Of a stretch of 64,000 nucleotides of DNA, positions 8,491 to 16,109 are shown one piece after another. Source of the stretch: CAXBCP01 sp047638395 (GTDB lineage: Bacteria > Pseudomonadota > Alphaproteobacteria > MPNO01 > UBA830). The stretch's first letter is position 1. Each line of letters begins with the position of its first letter. The notes beneath the pieces were generated by a model. The model ran no database searches. It saw nothing but the letters and a program-made list of their open reading frames with translations, and was not told the DNA's origin. Location: contig JBLIMV010000001.1 of NCBI GenBank assembly GCA_047638395.1, forward strand, positions 186,001-250,000. The letters run 5' to 3'. The translations under genes were made by a program, and so were the position numbers.

Positions 8491-9102
8491 ATTTCATCTC
8501 CTGAGATAGAACGCCTCGTCCAGTTGCTGGCGAAGCTGCCGGGCCTGGGTCCGCGCTCGGCCCGCCGTGCCGCGCTGCATCTGATCAAGCGCAAGGATAT
8601 CCTGCTGGAGCCACTGGCCGCCGCGATGGCGCAGGCCGCAAGCTCGGTTCGCACCTGCGGCACCTGTGGCAATCTGGATGCGACCGACCCCTGCGGCATT
8701 TGCGCCGATGACCGGCGCGACCGTTCGGTGATCTGCCTTGTTGAGGATGTCGCCGATCTCTGGGCGCTGGAACGCACGGCGACCTTCAAGGGGGCGTACC
8801 ATGTCATCGGCGGCACGTTGTCGGCGCTCGACGGGCGTGGCCCGGAAGATCTCAATATCTCAGGCCTGCTGGCCCGGGTCACCGCCGGCGGGGTTTCCGA
8901 AGTGATCTTGGCGACGTCGGCGACGGTCGAAGGGCAGACCACCGCGCACTATATCTCCGACCGGCTTGAAGATATCGGCGCCGAGCGCGGGGAAGGACCT
9001 CACATCACCCGCCTCGCACATGGCGTGCCGGTGGGCGGTGAGCTCGATTATCTCGATGACGGCACGTTATCGGCGGCGCTCAAGGCGCGCCGGCCGGTTT
9101 AG
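8491..9102 (+). CDS. recR: Recombination mediator RecR, probably starting at ATT
   Basis: 203 residues if read from ATT at 8491. RecR works with RecF and RecO to load RecA at gaps. Features in order: helix-hairpin-helix KLPGLGPRSARRAALHL, four-Cys zinc finger (CGTCGNLDATDPCGIC), and the Toprim domain with VEDVADLWALE, LATSATVEGQTTA and the end HGVPVGGELDYLDDGTL. The homologous N-terminus (about 12-15 residues before LPG) is encoded as ISSPEIERLVQLLAK. There is no ATG, GTG or TTG between the ybaB stop (8442) and that point; the first standard alternative is TTG at 8524, which would delete the first helix. A GAGGGA ribosome site at 8477-8482 is well spaced (8 bp) for the ATT. Confidence 0.9.
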   Translation: MSSPEIERLVQLLAKLPGLGPRSARRAALHLIKRKDILLEPLAAAMAQAASSVRTCGTCGNLDATDPCGICADDRRDRSVICLVEDVADLWALERTATFKGAYHVIGGTLSALDGRGPEDLNISGLLARVTAGGVSEVILATSATVEGQTTAHYISDRLEDIGAERGEGPHITRLAHGVPVGGELDYLDDGTLSAALKARRPV

Positions 9103-9216
9103 GGGCGGAAAAGATCGTTTTATATCAATGCAGTGAGTGGCTTTATCGCTGGATTAAGCGCTTTTTAGGAACTGCCGGGCCATAGTTGTCGTCCGACAGG
9201 GCTAAATTCCAGGCAG

Positions 9217-9738
9217 ATGAACCAACTTCAGCAAATTGAACCGGTGACACAGATTCGGTGGGTCGACAGGCTACAGGGGACCAACATCAACCCTGTTACC
9301 CTGCTGGCGACCGATTATCTGAATCATTTCAATGAAGTGATCATGCTGATTGAAATGGTTGCCGACATGCCGGACATGATCGACGACGTCCTCGCCTGGG
9401 AGCCCAAATCCTATCCGCAGCATTTCGCCGATAGCGGGTTCAAGGACAAGGATCTCGCCATCGAGGCCTATGAAGCCGCGCCCGAGGATCTCAAGGCCCA
9501 GTTCGATGCACTGGTCGCCTGCCTTAACGGCAATATTTTCAAGACCCAGCAGCGGTTGAAGACCATCGACCCGGAGGCGCCGGTCGAAATCCTTGCCGAA
9601 CACGTCCGGGTATCGGTCGACAAGTTCCATCGTCTGGTGGAAATGATCAGCAGCGTCGTCAATGGCGGCACGGTCAAAGGCACGCCCGAGGAAGCCGAGG
9701 CCCCCAGCGCACAGGCGGAAATCGACGCGCTGTTCTAG
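9217..9738 (+). CDS. Conserved hypothetical protein with C-terminal EIDALF motif
   Basis: 173 residues, acidic, no signal peptide or membrane segment, predicted mostly helical. The stretch DYLNHFNEVIMLIEMVADMP suggests a helical bundle. The protein ends in SAQAEIDALF. A short 'Q-x-x-IDALF' end of this kind resembles the CheY-binding peptide at the FliM N-terminus and the CheZ C-terminal tail, but this is only a motif resemblance. No function is assigned. It stands alone after recR (114-bp gap), with the start ATG clear. Confidence 0.6.
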   Translation: MNQLQQIEPVTQIRWVDRLQGTNINPVTLLATDYLNHFNEVIMLIEMVADMPDMIDDVLAWEPKSYPQHFADSGFKDKDLAIEAYEAAPEDLKAQFDALVACLNGNIFKTQQRLKTIDPEAPVEILAEHVRVSVDKFHRLVEMISSVVNGGTVKGTPEEAEAPSAQAEIDALF

Positions 9739-9793
9739 GGTGGGGCTGCGTCTGTTCGGGTATATCCTCCGATGGAAACATCTCTCTCATGAC

Positions 9794-9873
9794 TGTCATC
9801 CCGGCCTTGTGCCGGGATCCATCTATCTGTTTTAGGAGTCCAGCCTGGATCCCGGCACAAGGCCGGGATGACA
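9794..9873. repeat. Palindromic intergenic repeat, two 28-bp arms
   Basis: A perfect 28-bp inverted repeat: left arm 9794-9821, right arm 9846-9873, separated by 24 bp. The arm begins TGTCATCCCGGCCTTGTGCC. The same arm occurs in the element at 11903-11993, and a diverged single arm at 14570-14597, so it is a dispersed family. It lies in the 245-bp gap between the hypothetical gene and the FAD monooxygenase gene, where I see nothing else. Confidence 0.9.
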
Positions 9874-9983
9874 AGTGATTGTGGGCCAGACATCGACAAG
9901 ACCGGGGGCATAAATGGGCGATGGGGTGCCTGAGTTGGCAATCAATTTGCTGCGTTAGGTGACCGCCGGGAGTTCCCCTATCC

Positions 9984-11207
9984 TCACGCGTCGTCCAGCG
10001 TCACTTCCGCATTCCGGCGCATGGCCGCGATCATCGATGCGCCCAGCAGGAAGTTGCGCGCCTTTGCCGGATCGCCCGCCATTTCGCGCAGGTTCTGCAT
10101 GTTGGCCGCCCGCGCTTCGGGGTCGGTGGCTTCGAGGCGTTTCTTGTTGGCGATGGTCTGTTCCTGAACGAAATCGACCGCGTAGGTGCGGCGCTGTTTG
10201 TCATACAGATCCATCAGGCGTTCGTCCTCGCCGTCGACGATGACCGCCACCAGCTTGTCCGTCAGGTTGACCGCGTCCTGGATGCCGCCGTTCAGCCCCA
10301 TTCCGCCGATTGAATTATTCACATGCGCCGAATCGCCGGCCAGCAGCACCCGGCCTAACCGGAAGGTTGACGCCACGCGTTGATGCACGTTGTACAGATT
10401 GCGGTGAACGATGTCGTAATCGCTGTCCCGCTTGAAGAATTTCTGCATCTGTCCCTGGACAAAATCGTCGGCCAGCAGCGCGTCTTCGTCGGCTTCGGGG
10501 TCGGCGGGAAACACGAGGCGCCACAACCCGGGGGGGCCGTCGGCCGCGACCTTGAAGCAGTTGCACCATTCGTCCGGGTCGGCGATGTAATTGCGGAACG
10601 ACATGCCGCGCTCGGCCTGAAAATCGAACGGCGTCGACAGCACCAGGAAACGTTCCGCCCAGGTAAAGCCCTCGAACCCGATCCCGGCGGATTTGCGCAC
10701 CACGCTGCGCCCGCCATCGGCGCCGATCAGCCAGTCGCCCTCGAATGTCTTTTCGCCGTCCGGTGTGCTGGCGGTCACGGTGACGCCATCGGCCGTGTGT
10801 TCGATCGCGGTCACGTCATGGTCGAACAGCATCGTTGCTGACGGTTCACCCTGCAGCTTGGCGAGAAATATTTTCGCCAGCTTGAACTGTTCGCACTGCA
10901 CGACGAACGGGAATTTTGTGTCGTCGACCAGGGCTGCATGGTCGAACGTCGCGATCTTCTCGCCGGTCGGGCGGTCCCAGAATTCAAAGTCGGGCGCGAC
11001 GAGCCCCTGTTCGATGACCTGATCGATCACGCCGAGCCCATCCAGCAATTCCAGCGTCGCCGGATGCGTGGTTGCCGCGCGCGGGTCATCCTGCAACTCG
11101 CTGTTCTGGTCCAGCACGGTCACGGTCACGCCGCGCCGGGCCAGCGCATAGGCGCAAATAAGACCGACCGGTCCGCCGCCCGAGATAACAACCTGACTTC
11201 TACTCAT
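9984..11207 (-). CDS. FAD-dependent aromatic monooxygenase (class A, PHBH-like)
   Basis: 407 residues. Three class A flavoprotein hydroxylase motifs are present: the N-terminal Rossmann VVISGGGPVGLICAYALARR, the DG motif LIGADGGRSVVRKSAG and the GD motif LLAGDSAHVNNSIGGMGLN. The family uses NAD(P)H and O2 to hydroxylate phenolic or similar substrates, often after MarR-controlled induction. The substrate cannot be read from sequence. No C-terminal thioredoxin-like domain is present, so it is shorter than the phenol-hydroxylase branch. The gene is divergent from the MarR gene at 11383, with a palindromic operator over its promoter. Confidence 0.85.
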   Translation of the reverse strand: MSRSQVVISGGGPVGLICAYALARRGVTVTVLDQNSELQDDPRAATTHPATLELLDGLGVIDQVIEQGLVAPDFEFWDRPTGEKIATFDHAALVDDTKFPFVVQCEQFKLAKIFLAKLQGEPSATMLFDHDVTAIEHTADGVTVTASTPDGEKTFEGDWLIGADGGRSVVRKSAGIGFEGFTWAERFLVLSTPFDFQAERGMSFRNYIADPDEWCNCFKVAADGPPGLWRLVFPADPEADEDALLADDFVQGQMQKFFKRDSDYDIVHRNLYNVHQRVASTFRLGRVLLAGDSAHVNNSIGGMGLNGGIQDAVNLTDKLVAVIVDGEDERLMDLYDKQRRTYAVDFVQEQTIANKKRLEATDPEARAANMQNLREMAGDPAKARNFLLGASMIAAMRRNAEVTLDDA

Positions 11208-11252
11208 AACGGGGACTCCGATTCCTGCTGGTGTGTCTGTGAAAGCTGCGGG

Positions 11253-11281
11253 AGTGTAGGAATGTTAAAAAGTTACGTCAA
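11253..11281 (-). promoter_or_regulatory. Promoter of the FAD monooxygenase gene
   Basis: On the minus strand, TTGACG (plus 11276-11281) is followed after exactly 17 bp by TACACT (plus 11253-11258). The -35 matches 5/6 and the -10 4/6. The -35 lies inside the palindrome at 11277-11295, so a bound repressor would block RNA polymerase. Confidence 0.55.
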
Positions 11282-11295
11282 CTAAGGTAGTTGAC
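11277..11295. promoter_or_regulatory. Palindromic operator, probable MarR site
   Basis: GTCAACTAAGGTAGTTGAC is a perfect inverted repeat with 8-bp arms and a 3-bp centre. It lies in the 175-bp divergent gap between the FAD monooxygenase and the MarR gene and overlaps the monooxygenase -35. MarR proteins usually bind palindromes of this size beside their own gene; the pairing with the neighbouring regulator is inferred. Confidence 0.6.
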
Positions 11296-11382
11296 TGTGT
11301 GGGTGCTGCGTGGTCCACTTTGTTCCGATATCAAATTCCCGCCTTAGATTTGCCCCGGAACTGCCCGAGACCCATCTGAAAT

Positions 11383-11859
11383 ATGACCAAAAACGCCACA
11401 GTCAAAACCGTCGACGCCGGGCGGGACCCCGCTGCCCGACACGATTATTTCGCCGAAGTGGCCGAGGCGCGTTACGTGTTGCGCCGGGTTTTTCGCATAT
11501 CCGAAGAACAGGCGCGCGCGGCCGGTCTCGATCCGCTCGCCCACCAGGCGCTGATCCAGATTTACGGCAGCCCCGAGCGACGTCTCCGGGTGAACCAGCT
11601 CGCCGAGCGGCTGGACATCACGCCGGCATTTGCATCCAGCCTGCTCAAATCGCTCGTCGCCGACGGCATGATCGACCGCCGCCGCGACGACGACGATCAC
11701 CGCGTGACATGGGTATCGGCGACCGATGCCGCCATCGAAAAACTGGTCGCGATCGACGCCGCGGTCGGGTTCCATGTCGATTATTTTGCCGCCCAGATAC
11801 CCGCCAAAGACCGCAAGCGCGCCCTGGCGACGCTGAAATTTTATGTCGGGCTGGGGTAG
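11383..11859 (+). CDS. MarR family transcriptional regulator
   Basis: 158 residues with a winged helix: recognition region RVNQLAERLDITPAFASSLL, then KSLVADGMIDRRRDDDDHR, which ends in the conserved wing 'D-x-R' element. Flanking helices form the dimer interface. Divergent from the FAD monooxygenase gene, with the palindrome at 11277-11295 between them, so it most likely represses that gene until an aromatic ligand binds. ATG at 11383 gives a normal-length protein. Confidence 0.88.
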   Translation: MTKNATVKTVDAGRDPAARHDYFAEVAEARYVLRRVFRISEEQARAAGLDPLAHQALIQIYGSPERRLRVNQLAERLDITPAFASSLLKSLVADGMIDRRRDDDDHRVTWVSATDAAIEKLVAIDAAVGFHVDYFAAQIPAKDRKRALATLKFYVGLG

Positions 11860-11902
11860 GGGTACCGCCTTACTGCCACGTAGATTTGTATTTCTATATG
11901 CC

Positions 11903-11993
11903 TGTCACCCCGGGCGAGTCCCGGGGTCCAGTGGCGGCCACCCGCGCATAGCGTTGAATAAAGGCTGGATCCCGGCACAAGGCCGGGATGACA
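11903..11993. repeat. Palindromic intergenic repeat, second copy
   Basis: Right arm 11966-11993 is identical over 28 bp to the right arm of the element at 9794-9873. The left arm (11903-11930, TGTCACCCCGGGCGAGTCCC...) is a diverged version that still pairs partly. Located in the 191-bp gap between marR and the DUF3500 gene; nothing else is visible there. Confidence 0.85.
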
Positions 11994-12050
11994 AGTTTGA
12001 AAATTTATGGGCCGTCAGGATTCGTATCCCTGCGACCGTAAACGTCTCAA

Positions 12051-13301
12051 TCACCCGTGGTGATGGTGATCGCCTGACGTCCCGTTATGGGCGTTCTCGT
12101 AATGCAGCCGTAGCAGATCGATCCCGTAATCGTTGCCGTTGGGCGTGCGCACGATGGTGTGCACGTGGAACTTGGCGGGCACGTCGTTGTTCAGAAACAC
12201 GCCGGTGTGGTGGTCGAACTCGATAAACGTCACCGGGTTCTGGATGCGGTAATAGAACGCGTCGTCTTCCGACGTGCCGCCGACCCAGCAGAAATGGGTA
12301 TCGGTCAGATGGCGTTCCACGTCCGCCATGCGCGCCGCGCGCGGGCCGTCGGGCAGGGTAACCAGATAGGAATCCACCAGGTCCAGCAGGTCGCGCTGCT
12401 GGGATTTGGTCATGGTGTCGGCGCGCAGGCCCTCATAGGGAACGATGCGGTTATCCTGATAGGCGCCGCCGAGATGCAGGTTGTCGGCGAAGTGCCGCCG
12501 CCCCTCGGGCATGTCGCCGCCGATAATCGAATGGGCAACGATGGCGGCGTCTTTCTGGCCGCCGTCGAGCGAGCGCATCAGCGACAACCCGCCGCGTTCC
12601 TCATCCTCGAACAGACGTATCCCGTCGTAGCGGCCCTGATCGCCATAGGCCGGCTCGGCGCCCATGAAGGCCGGGGTCAGCACCATCTGGTCACCGATCA
12701 TCAGACAGTTCAGGCAGAGGTGATGCCCGAATAGCTGCCAGCCCCACGGCTTATCGGTGGACGGTTCGCCGAACAGACAGAAAATATAGCTCCACTCACC
12801 CAGTACCAGCGGCGCGCCGATCAGCTCGCCCAGAAACCCGTTGAGGCGCATCACGTCGCGCGACATTTCAAAGCCCCGCGCACTCAGGCTGGCGCGCACC
12901 ACGTTCATGACCGTTTCGCGCAAAGCCATCGGTTGTTCGTCCAGCCGCAGCCCGTGGGTCTCGACATACAGCTCGGTGTTCTGCCAGTTACGCCATTGAT
13001 CGCTGTCGACCGGGAAATGCATTGCAGATTTCTGGTACGGCGTCAGCGCCGCCATCAGCACCGCGACCGCATCGACCACGGCGGCCGTCGGCGCACCTTC
13101 GGGCTTCAGCGCGAACAGGCCGGGCGTTGCCGCACCATCGGTCGTCATGCCGCGAAACGGCTTTTCAAACAGCGCCCGCCACGCTGCGAACAGCCCCTGC
13201 GGGCGTTCTCCCTGCATGCGGGATTCGGTGTGACCCCGCGCTGTGACATGCGGGTCGCGCTTTTCGCTGGGCAGGTAGGGGCGGTAATCGGGCAGGTTCA
13301 T
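12051..13301 (-). CDS. DUF3500 domain-containing protein
   Basis: 416 residues. The block WGWQLFGHHLCLNCLMIGDQ followed by MVLTPAFMGAEP is the DUF3500 signature, and the C-terminal half has the His-rich FIEFDHHTGVFL and KFHVHTIVRTPNG segments plus a terminal DHHHHG. The family has no established function; conserved histidines suggest metal binding. No signal peptide is seen. It stands alone between two accessory genes. Confidence 0.8.
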   Translation of the reverse strand: MNLPDYRPYLPSEKRDPHVTARGHTESRMQGERPQGLFAAWRALFEKPFRGMTTDGAATPGLFALKPEGAPTAAVVDAVAVLMAALTPYQKSAMHFPVDSDQWRNWQNTELYVETHGLRLDEQPMALRETVMNVVRASLSARGFEMSRDVMRLNGFLGELIGAPLVLGEWSYIFCLFGEPSTDKPWGWQLFGHHLCLNCLMIGDQMVLTPAFMGAEPAYGDQGRYDGIRLFEDEERGGLSLMRSLDGGQKDAAIVAHSIIGGDMPEGRRHFADNLHLGGAYQDNRIVPYEGLRADTMTKSQQRDLLDLVDSYLVTLPDGPRAARMADVERHLTDTHFCWVGGTSEDDAFYYRIQNPVTFIEFDHHTGVFLNNDVPAKFHVHTIVRTPNGNDYGIDLLRLHYENAHNGTSGDHHHHG

Positions 13302-13464
13302 GACGCGCAGGCCTCTTTGCGGGGACGCGTCTATCTTACGTGGCTTGGCGCTGTGGATGTAGGGTAAAAGCGGGTCCGGTCGCGGTGGCTGGGTCCGCTC
13401 GTCAGCCGGGACCGGTCATCGCCTGACGATGGTCGGGATGTCCACACATGACCCGCAGCGGGCA

Positions 13465-13503
13465 TTTCAAAAAGCAAAATGGCGGCCCCGAAGGACCGCC
13501 ATT
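13465..13503 (-). terminator. Rho-independent terminator of the PEP-CTERM gene
   Basis: On the minus strand a GC-rich stem (plus 13478-13503; arms AATGGCGG/CCGCCATT extended by a TTCG-type loop) is followed by TTGCTTTTT. It lies 22 bp past the stop of the gene at 13526. The rest of the 224-bp gap shows nothing recognisable. Confidence 0.8.
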
Positions 13504-13525
13504 CGAAAAGACTGCCGGGGAATCG

Positions 13526-14230
13526 TTACGCAATGCGCCTGCGATGTGCGAGGCCAAGGCCCAGGATACCAAGGCCGAAAAGGGCTAGTATGCCGGGCGC
13601 CGGTACCTCCATGGTGTGCAACTGCATGCTGATGTCATCCAGCCAGACCGGTTCACTGCCGGTGGTGTTGTGGGAGCGGAAGCCGATCTGGGTGAGATTG
13701 GTCAGCAGGATACCGGCATCGGCATAGGTTAGACTGAATTCCTCGATGTTTGTCGCGGTGTCAGTGCCGGAGAAGCTGATCTGGCCGTCGATCACGGTGA
13801 TCGCATACTCGAATTCCGACAAATTTATGGGGCTGGTGCTGGTATCCCCGCCGGCGATAGCGTGATTGTTCGATCCATAGTTGAATTCTGCGACACCGTG
13901 GAAAAGGGTGGTGAGACCGGTCAGCTCGACCTGGGTATACGTGCCCCAGAAACTGGAGCCGAAGTGGCCGCGGTAGCTTATATCGACTTGGCTCAGATTG
14001 CTCGGCAGGGCGGTGTAGTGCAGGGCGGCAGAGCCGTTGATAGCGGACGCCTCAAGGCGGCCGTTGACCAGGCTGGCGGAGTTGGTGGTGGTCAGGCTGA
14101 AGCCGGACGGCACGAGGTTGTTGTTCAGGTTTTCGTTGACCTGGATGATGGCGGCGCTGGCCGTGCCCTGGACGGCGACGAGGCAAAAGGTGGACACGGC
14201 CAGGGCCGTGATCTGTTTCATGTTGAACAT
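13526..14230 (-). CDS. PEP-CTERM sorting domain protein
   Basis: 234 residues. Signal peptide about 1-27 (VAVQGTASA cleavage region). The C-terminus has the full exosortase signal: VPAPG, the helix ILALFGLGILGLGLA, then HRRRIA. The body is Ser/Thr/Asn-rich and low in charge, of the beta-sandwich kind seen in many PEP-CTERM proteins; no enzyme motif is visible. The ATG at 14230 is used, with an ATG four codons in as an alternative. Its own terminator follows. The exosortase is not in the window. Confidence 0.8.
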   Translation of the reverse strand: MFNMKQITALAVSTFCLVAVQGTASAAIIQVNENLNNNLVPSGFSLTTTNSASLVNGRLEASAINGSAALHYTALPSNLSQVDISYRGHFGSSFWGTYTQVELTGLTTLFHGVAEFNYGSNNHAIAGGDTSTSPINLSEFEYAITVIDGQISFSGTDTATNIEEFSLTYADAGILLTNLTQIGFRSHNTTGSEPVWLDDISMQLHTMEVPAPGILALFGLGILGLGLAHRRRIA

Positions 14231-14569
14231 AGTGACGAACTCTCTGTTTATCGGTTGTTATTGGGAAACCAGCACCGCGATGAGCGTAACCAGGGGCGTT
14301 ATGGGATTGCCCGGAGATTTCGGTAACGGAGCTGCTGCTTTCCTGGTCTGTATCAGGCGACCCAACAATGTCTCCCAATTCTCATATGAAGCAAAGCCGT
14401 GCAATATCGGTGCCAACTACAGGAAACGTTTATATTCAAAGGGTTACAAGAAGACGCGGTTGGGCGTCCGCTCAAGGTGTAATATTTTCCGACATTATTC
14501 ATGGTCTGGGGGAGAGGAGTCCCGATATCCGATTTTGCCTCAGGACCGAACACGTCGGTCCTCTGGCTC
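14231..14569. other. Non-coding stretch upstream of the PEP-CTERM gene
   Basis: Part of a 427-bp gap (14231-14657). Base composition is lower in GC than neighbours and small open frames here have no family resemblance. It should hold the promoter of the minus-strand PEP-CTERM gene, but I cannot assign hexamers with confidence. The only other structure is the repeat arm at 14570-14597. Confidence 0.5.
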
Positions 14570-14597
14570 TGGATCCCGGGAAAAGCTCGGGGTGACA
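14570..14597. repeat. Diverged single arm of the palindromic repeat family
   Basis: 28 bp beginning TGGATCCCGGGAAAAGCTCG and ending GGTGACA, matching the ends of the arms at 9846-9873 and 11966-11993 (TGGATCCCGG ... GATGACA). No partner arm is visible nearby, so it appears to be a solitary or decayed copy. Confidence 0.65.
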
Positions 14598-14657
14598 ATA
14601 CTTGTTTGGTTGACGGGGTGCGGAGATGCGCCGGGGGGAAGCAGCTCGCGAATTCCC

Positions 14658-15950
14658 CTAAGCCGCTTCGCGTGCCTTCGCCCGGTAGGTCAGGCCCTGT
14701 TTCCAGTCCGAATCCTTCGGGATCATGCCTTCATAGGATGCGAGATCGCCCAAAGCGACCGCCCGGCCCGCAGCACGGGTGGCGATGGCGGGTTTGCCGG
14801 CCTGAAAATCGCCGGCGGCGCCAATCATGACGCGGCGGAACTGGGCCACGGCACCGTCGCTGACGCCGAGGTAATCCTTGGTGCGGTCGGCGACCGACCC
14901 CATCGATTCCCACATCGCCATGTCCTGCGACGGGATGCCGTAAATCCCGGTGAAGTCGCCGTTCTTCATGGCGTCGCGGTCCTGCAGGAAATTATTGTCG
15001 AGCGTGCGGATCTTGCGGAAGTTCTCGTCGATGTCGACACCGATTTCGGCGCCGCAGAATTTGCGCCACTCATCCGTGGTGATGCCTTTGGTTTCGTGGA
15101 AGGCGATCCAGTAGAACATCGTGTTGCCGTCATCCATCGGGATCAGCATCTGGGCCAGGCGGTACTGGTCATTCGGCGGAATGATGACCGAGAACGGGGC
15201 CACGAACAGTGTGGCACGGATGTAGTCGTTGATTTCCGGATCGATAATCGGTGTGCGGACCGCCGCGTAGTGAAACCCGAAATCGGTTTTTTCCAGGCGG
15301 ATGCGCGGTGCCTTGTCGCGCGACGGGCGTGGCCAGCTGGTCGCTGTCGCCTTGGCGCTGTCGACTTCGGCGGGGGGCATGTTCGACGAGTGCAGGCTGG
15401 ATGAATGCGCCGAATCGATCGAGCCTTCGAGCACCTGCGCCCAGTTGCACGCGGTGTGGATTTTGACGATGGCGATCTTGTCGTCCGGGCAGTGGGCCCA
15501 GGACGGCGGCTCGAATTCGGCGATGTTGTCGGCGTCGCCCATCCACAGCCAGACGAACCCGCCGGATTCCTGTGTCGGATAGGATTTGATCTTCGCCGCT
15601 TCCTTCAGCCCTTCGCCGCCATTGGGCTCGGACGGCATGTCGAGCACGTTGCCGTTCACGTCGAACTTCCAGCCGTGATACAGGCAGCGCAGGCCGCAAT
15701 CTTCGTTGCGCCCGAACGCGAGCGAGGCACCGCGGTGGCGGCAGAATTCGTCAATCGCGCCAAGCTTGCCTTCGGTATCGCGGAACACCACCAGGTCTTC
15801 GCCCAGCAGGCGGACACGGGCAGGCTTGCCGTCGGCTTCGGCAACTTCTTCCGACAGACAGCCCGGTATCCAGTGGCTGCGCATGATGCCGCCCATCGCG
15901 GTATCGCCTTCGACAAGGCACAAAAGGTCGTTTTCTTCGCGTGTGATCAT
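14658..15950 (-). CDS. Rieske aromatic ring-hydroxylating oxygenase, phthalate 4,5-dioxygenase-like
   Basis: 430 residues from the ATG at 15950, chosen because AGGAGG lies 7 bp upstream and MITREENDLLCLVEGDTAMG aligns with the family start. Rieske [2Fe-2S] ligands: C70-x-H72 and C89-x2-H92. Mononuclear iron site: D179-x2-H182-x4-H187. The sequence pattern (ITREEN, MPSEPNGGEG, LEGSIDSAHSSSLH) is that of the phthalate 4,5-dioxygenase / LigXa-like branch. It would insert O2 into, or demethylate, an aromatic acid, needing a separate reductase that is not encoded nearby. It is divergent from a dihydrodiol-dehydrogenase-like gene and shares a large palindromic operator with it. The substrate is not known. 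Confidence 0.85.
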   Translation of the reverse strand: MITREENDLLCLVEGDTAMGGIMRSHWIPGCLSEEVAEADGKPARVRLLGEDLVVFRDTEGKLGAIDEFCRHRGASLAFGRNEDCGLRCLYHGWKFDVNGNVLDMPSEPNGGEGLKEAAKIKSYPTQESGGFVWLWMGDADNIAEFEPPSWAHCPDDKIAIVKIHTACNWAQVLEGSIDSAHSSSLHSSNMPPAEVDSAKATATSWPRPSRDKAPRIRLEKTDFGFHYAAVRTPIIDPEINDYIRATLFVAPFSVIIPPNDQYRLAQMLIPMDDGNTMFYWIAFHETKGITTDEWRKFCGAEIGVDIDENFRKIRTLDNNFLQDRDAMKNGDFTGIYGIPSQDMAMWESMGSVADRTKDYLGVSDGAVAQFRRVMIGAAGDFQAGKPAIATRAAGRAVALGDLASYEGMIPKDSDWKQGLTYRAKAREAA

Positions 15951-16012
15951 GATGTTTCCTCCTGCCGGGGCCGGTTCGCCCGCGTTCTGCTTCCCGTTGT
16001 CCAAATGCTATG

Positions 16013-16050
16013 TTCTTAGGAACCAAAGAATATTCTTTGGAAGCTAAGAA
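16013..16050. promoter_or_regulatory. 38-bp imperfect palindrome, probable MarR operator
   Basis: The core CCAAAGAATATTCTTTGG (16023-16040) is a perfect 18-bp palindrome. It is flanked by TTCTTAG (16013-16019) and its complement CTAAGAA (16044-16050), leaving only a 3-bp mismatch on each side. It sits in the 159-bp divergent gap between the Rieske oxygenase and the Gfo/Idh gene, beside an otherwise AT-rich patch. The MarR gene at 17366 is the likely binder; this pairing is inferred. Confidence 0.65.
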
Positions 16051-16109
16051 GTTTGCGCGTTCTTGTCAAGAAGATTAGACTGGCGCCCCCAACGCATCAG
16101 GATGGCAAC

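Noticed and set aside
14368..14595. Possible 75-codon gene in the 14.2-14.6 kb gap
   Set aside because: Its 3' end lies in the dispersed repeat arm and the sequence has no family pattern, so it is treated as non-coding.
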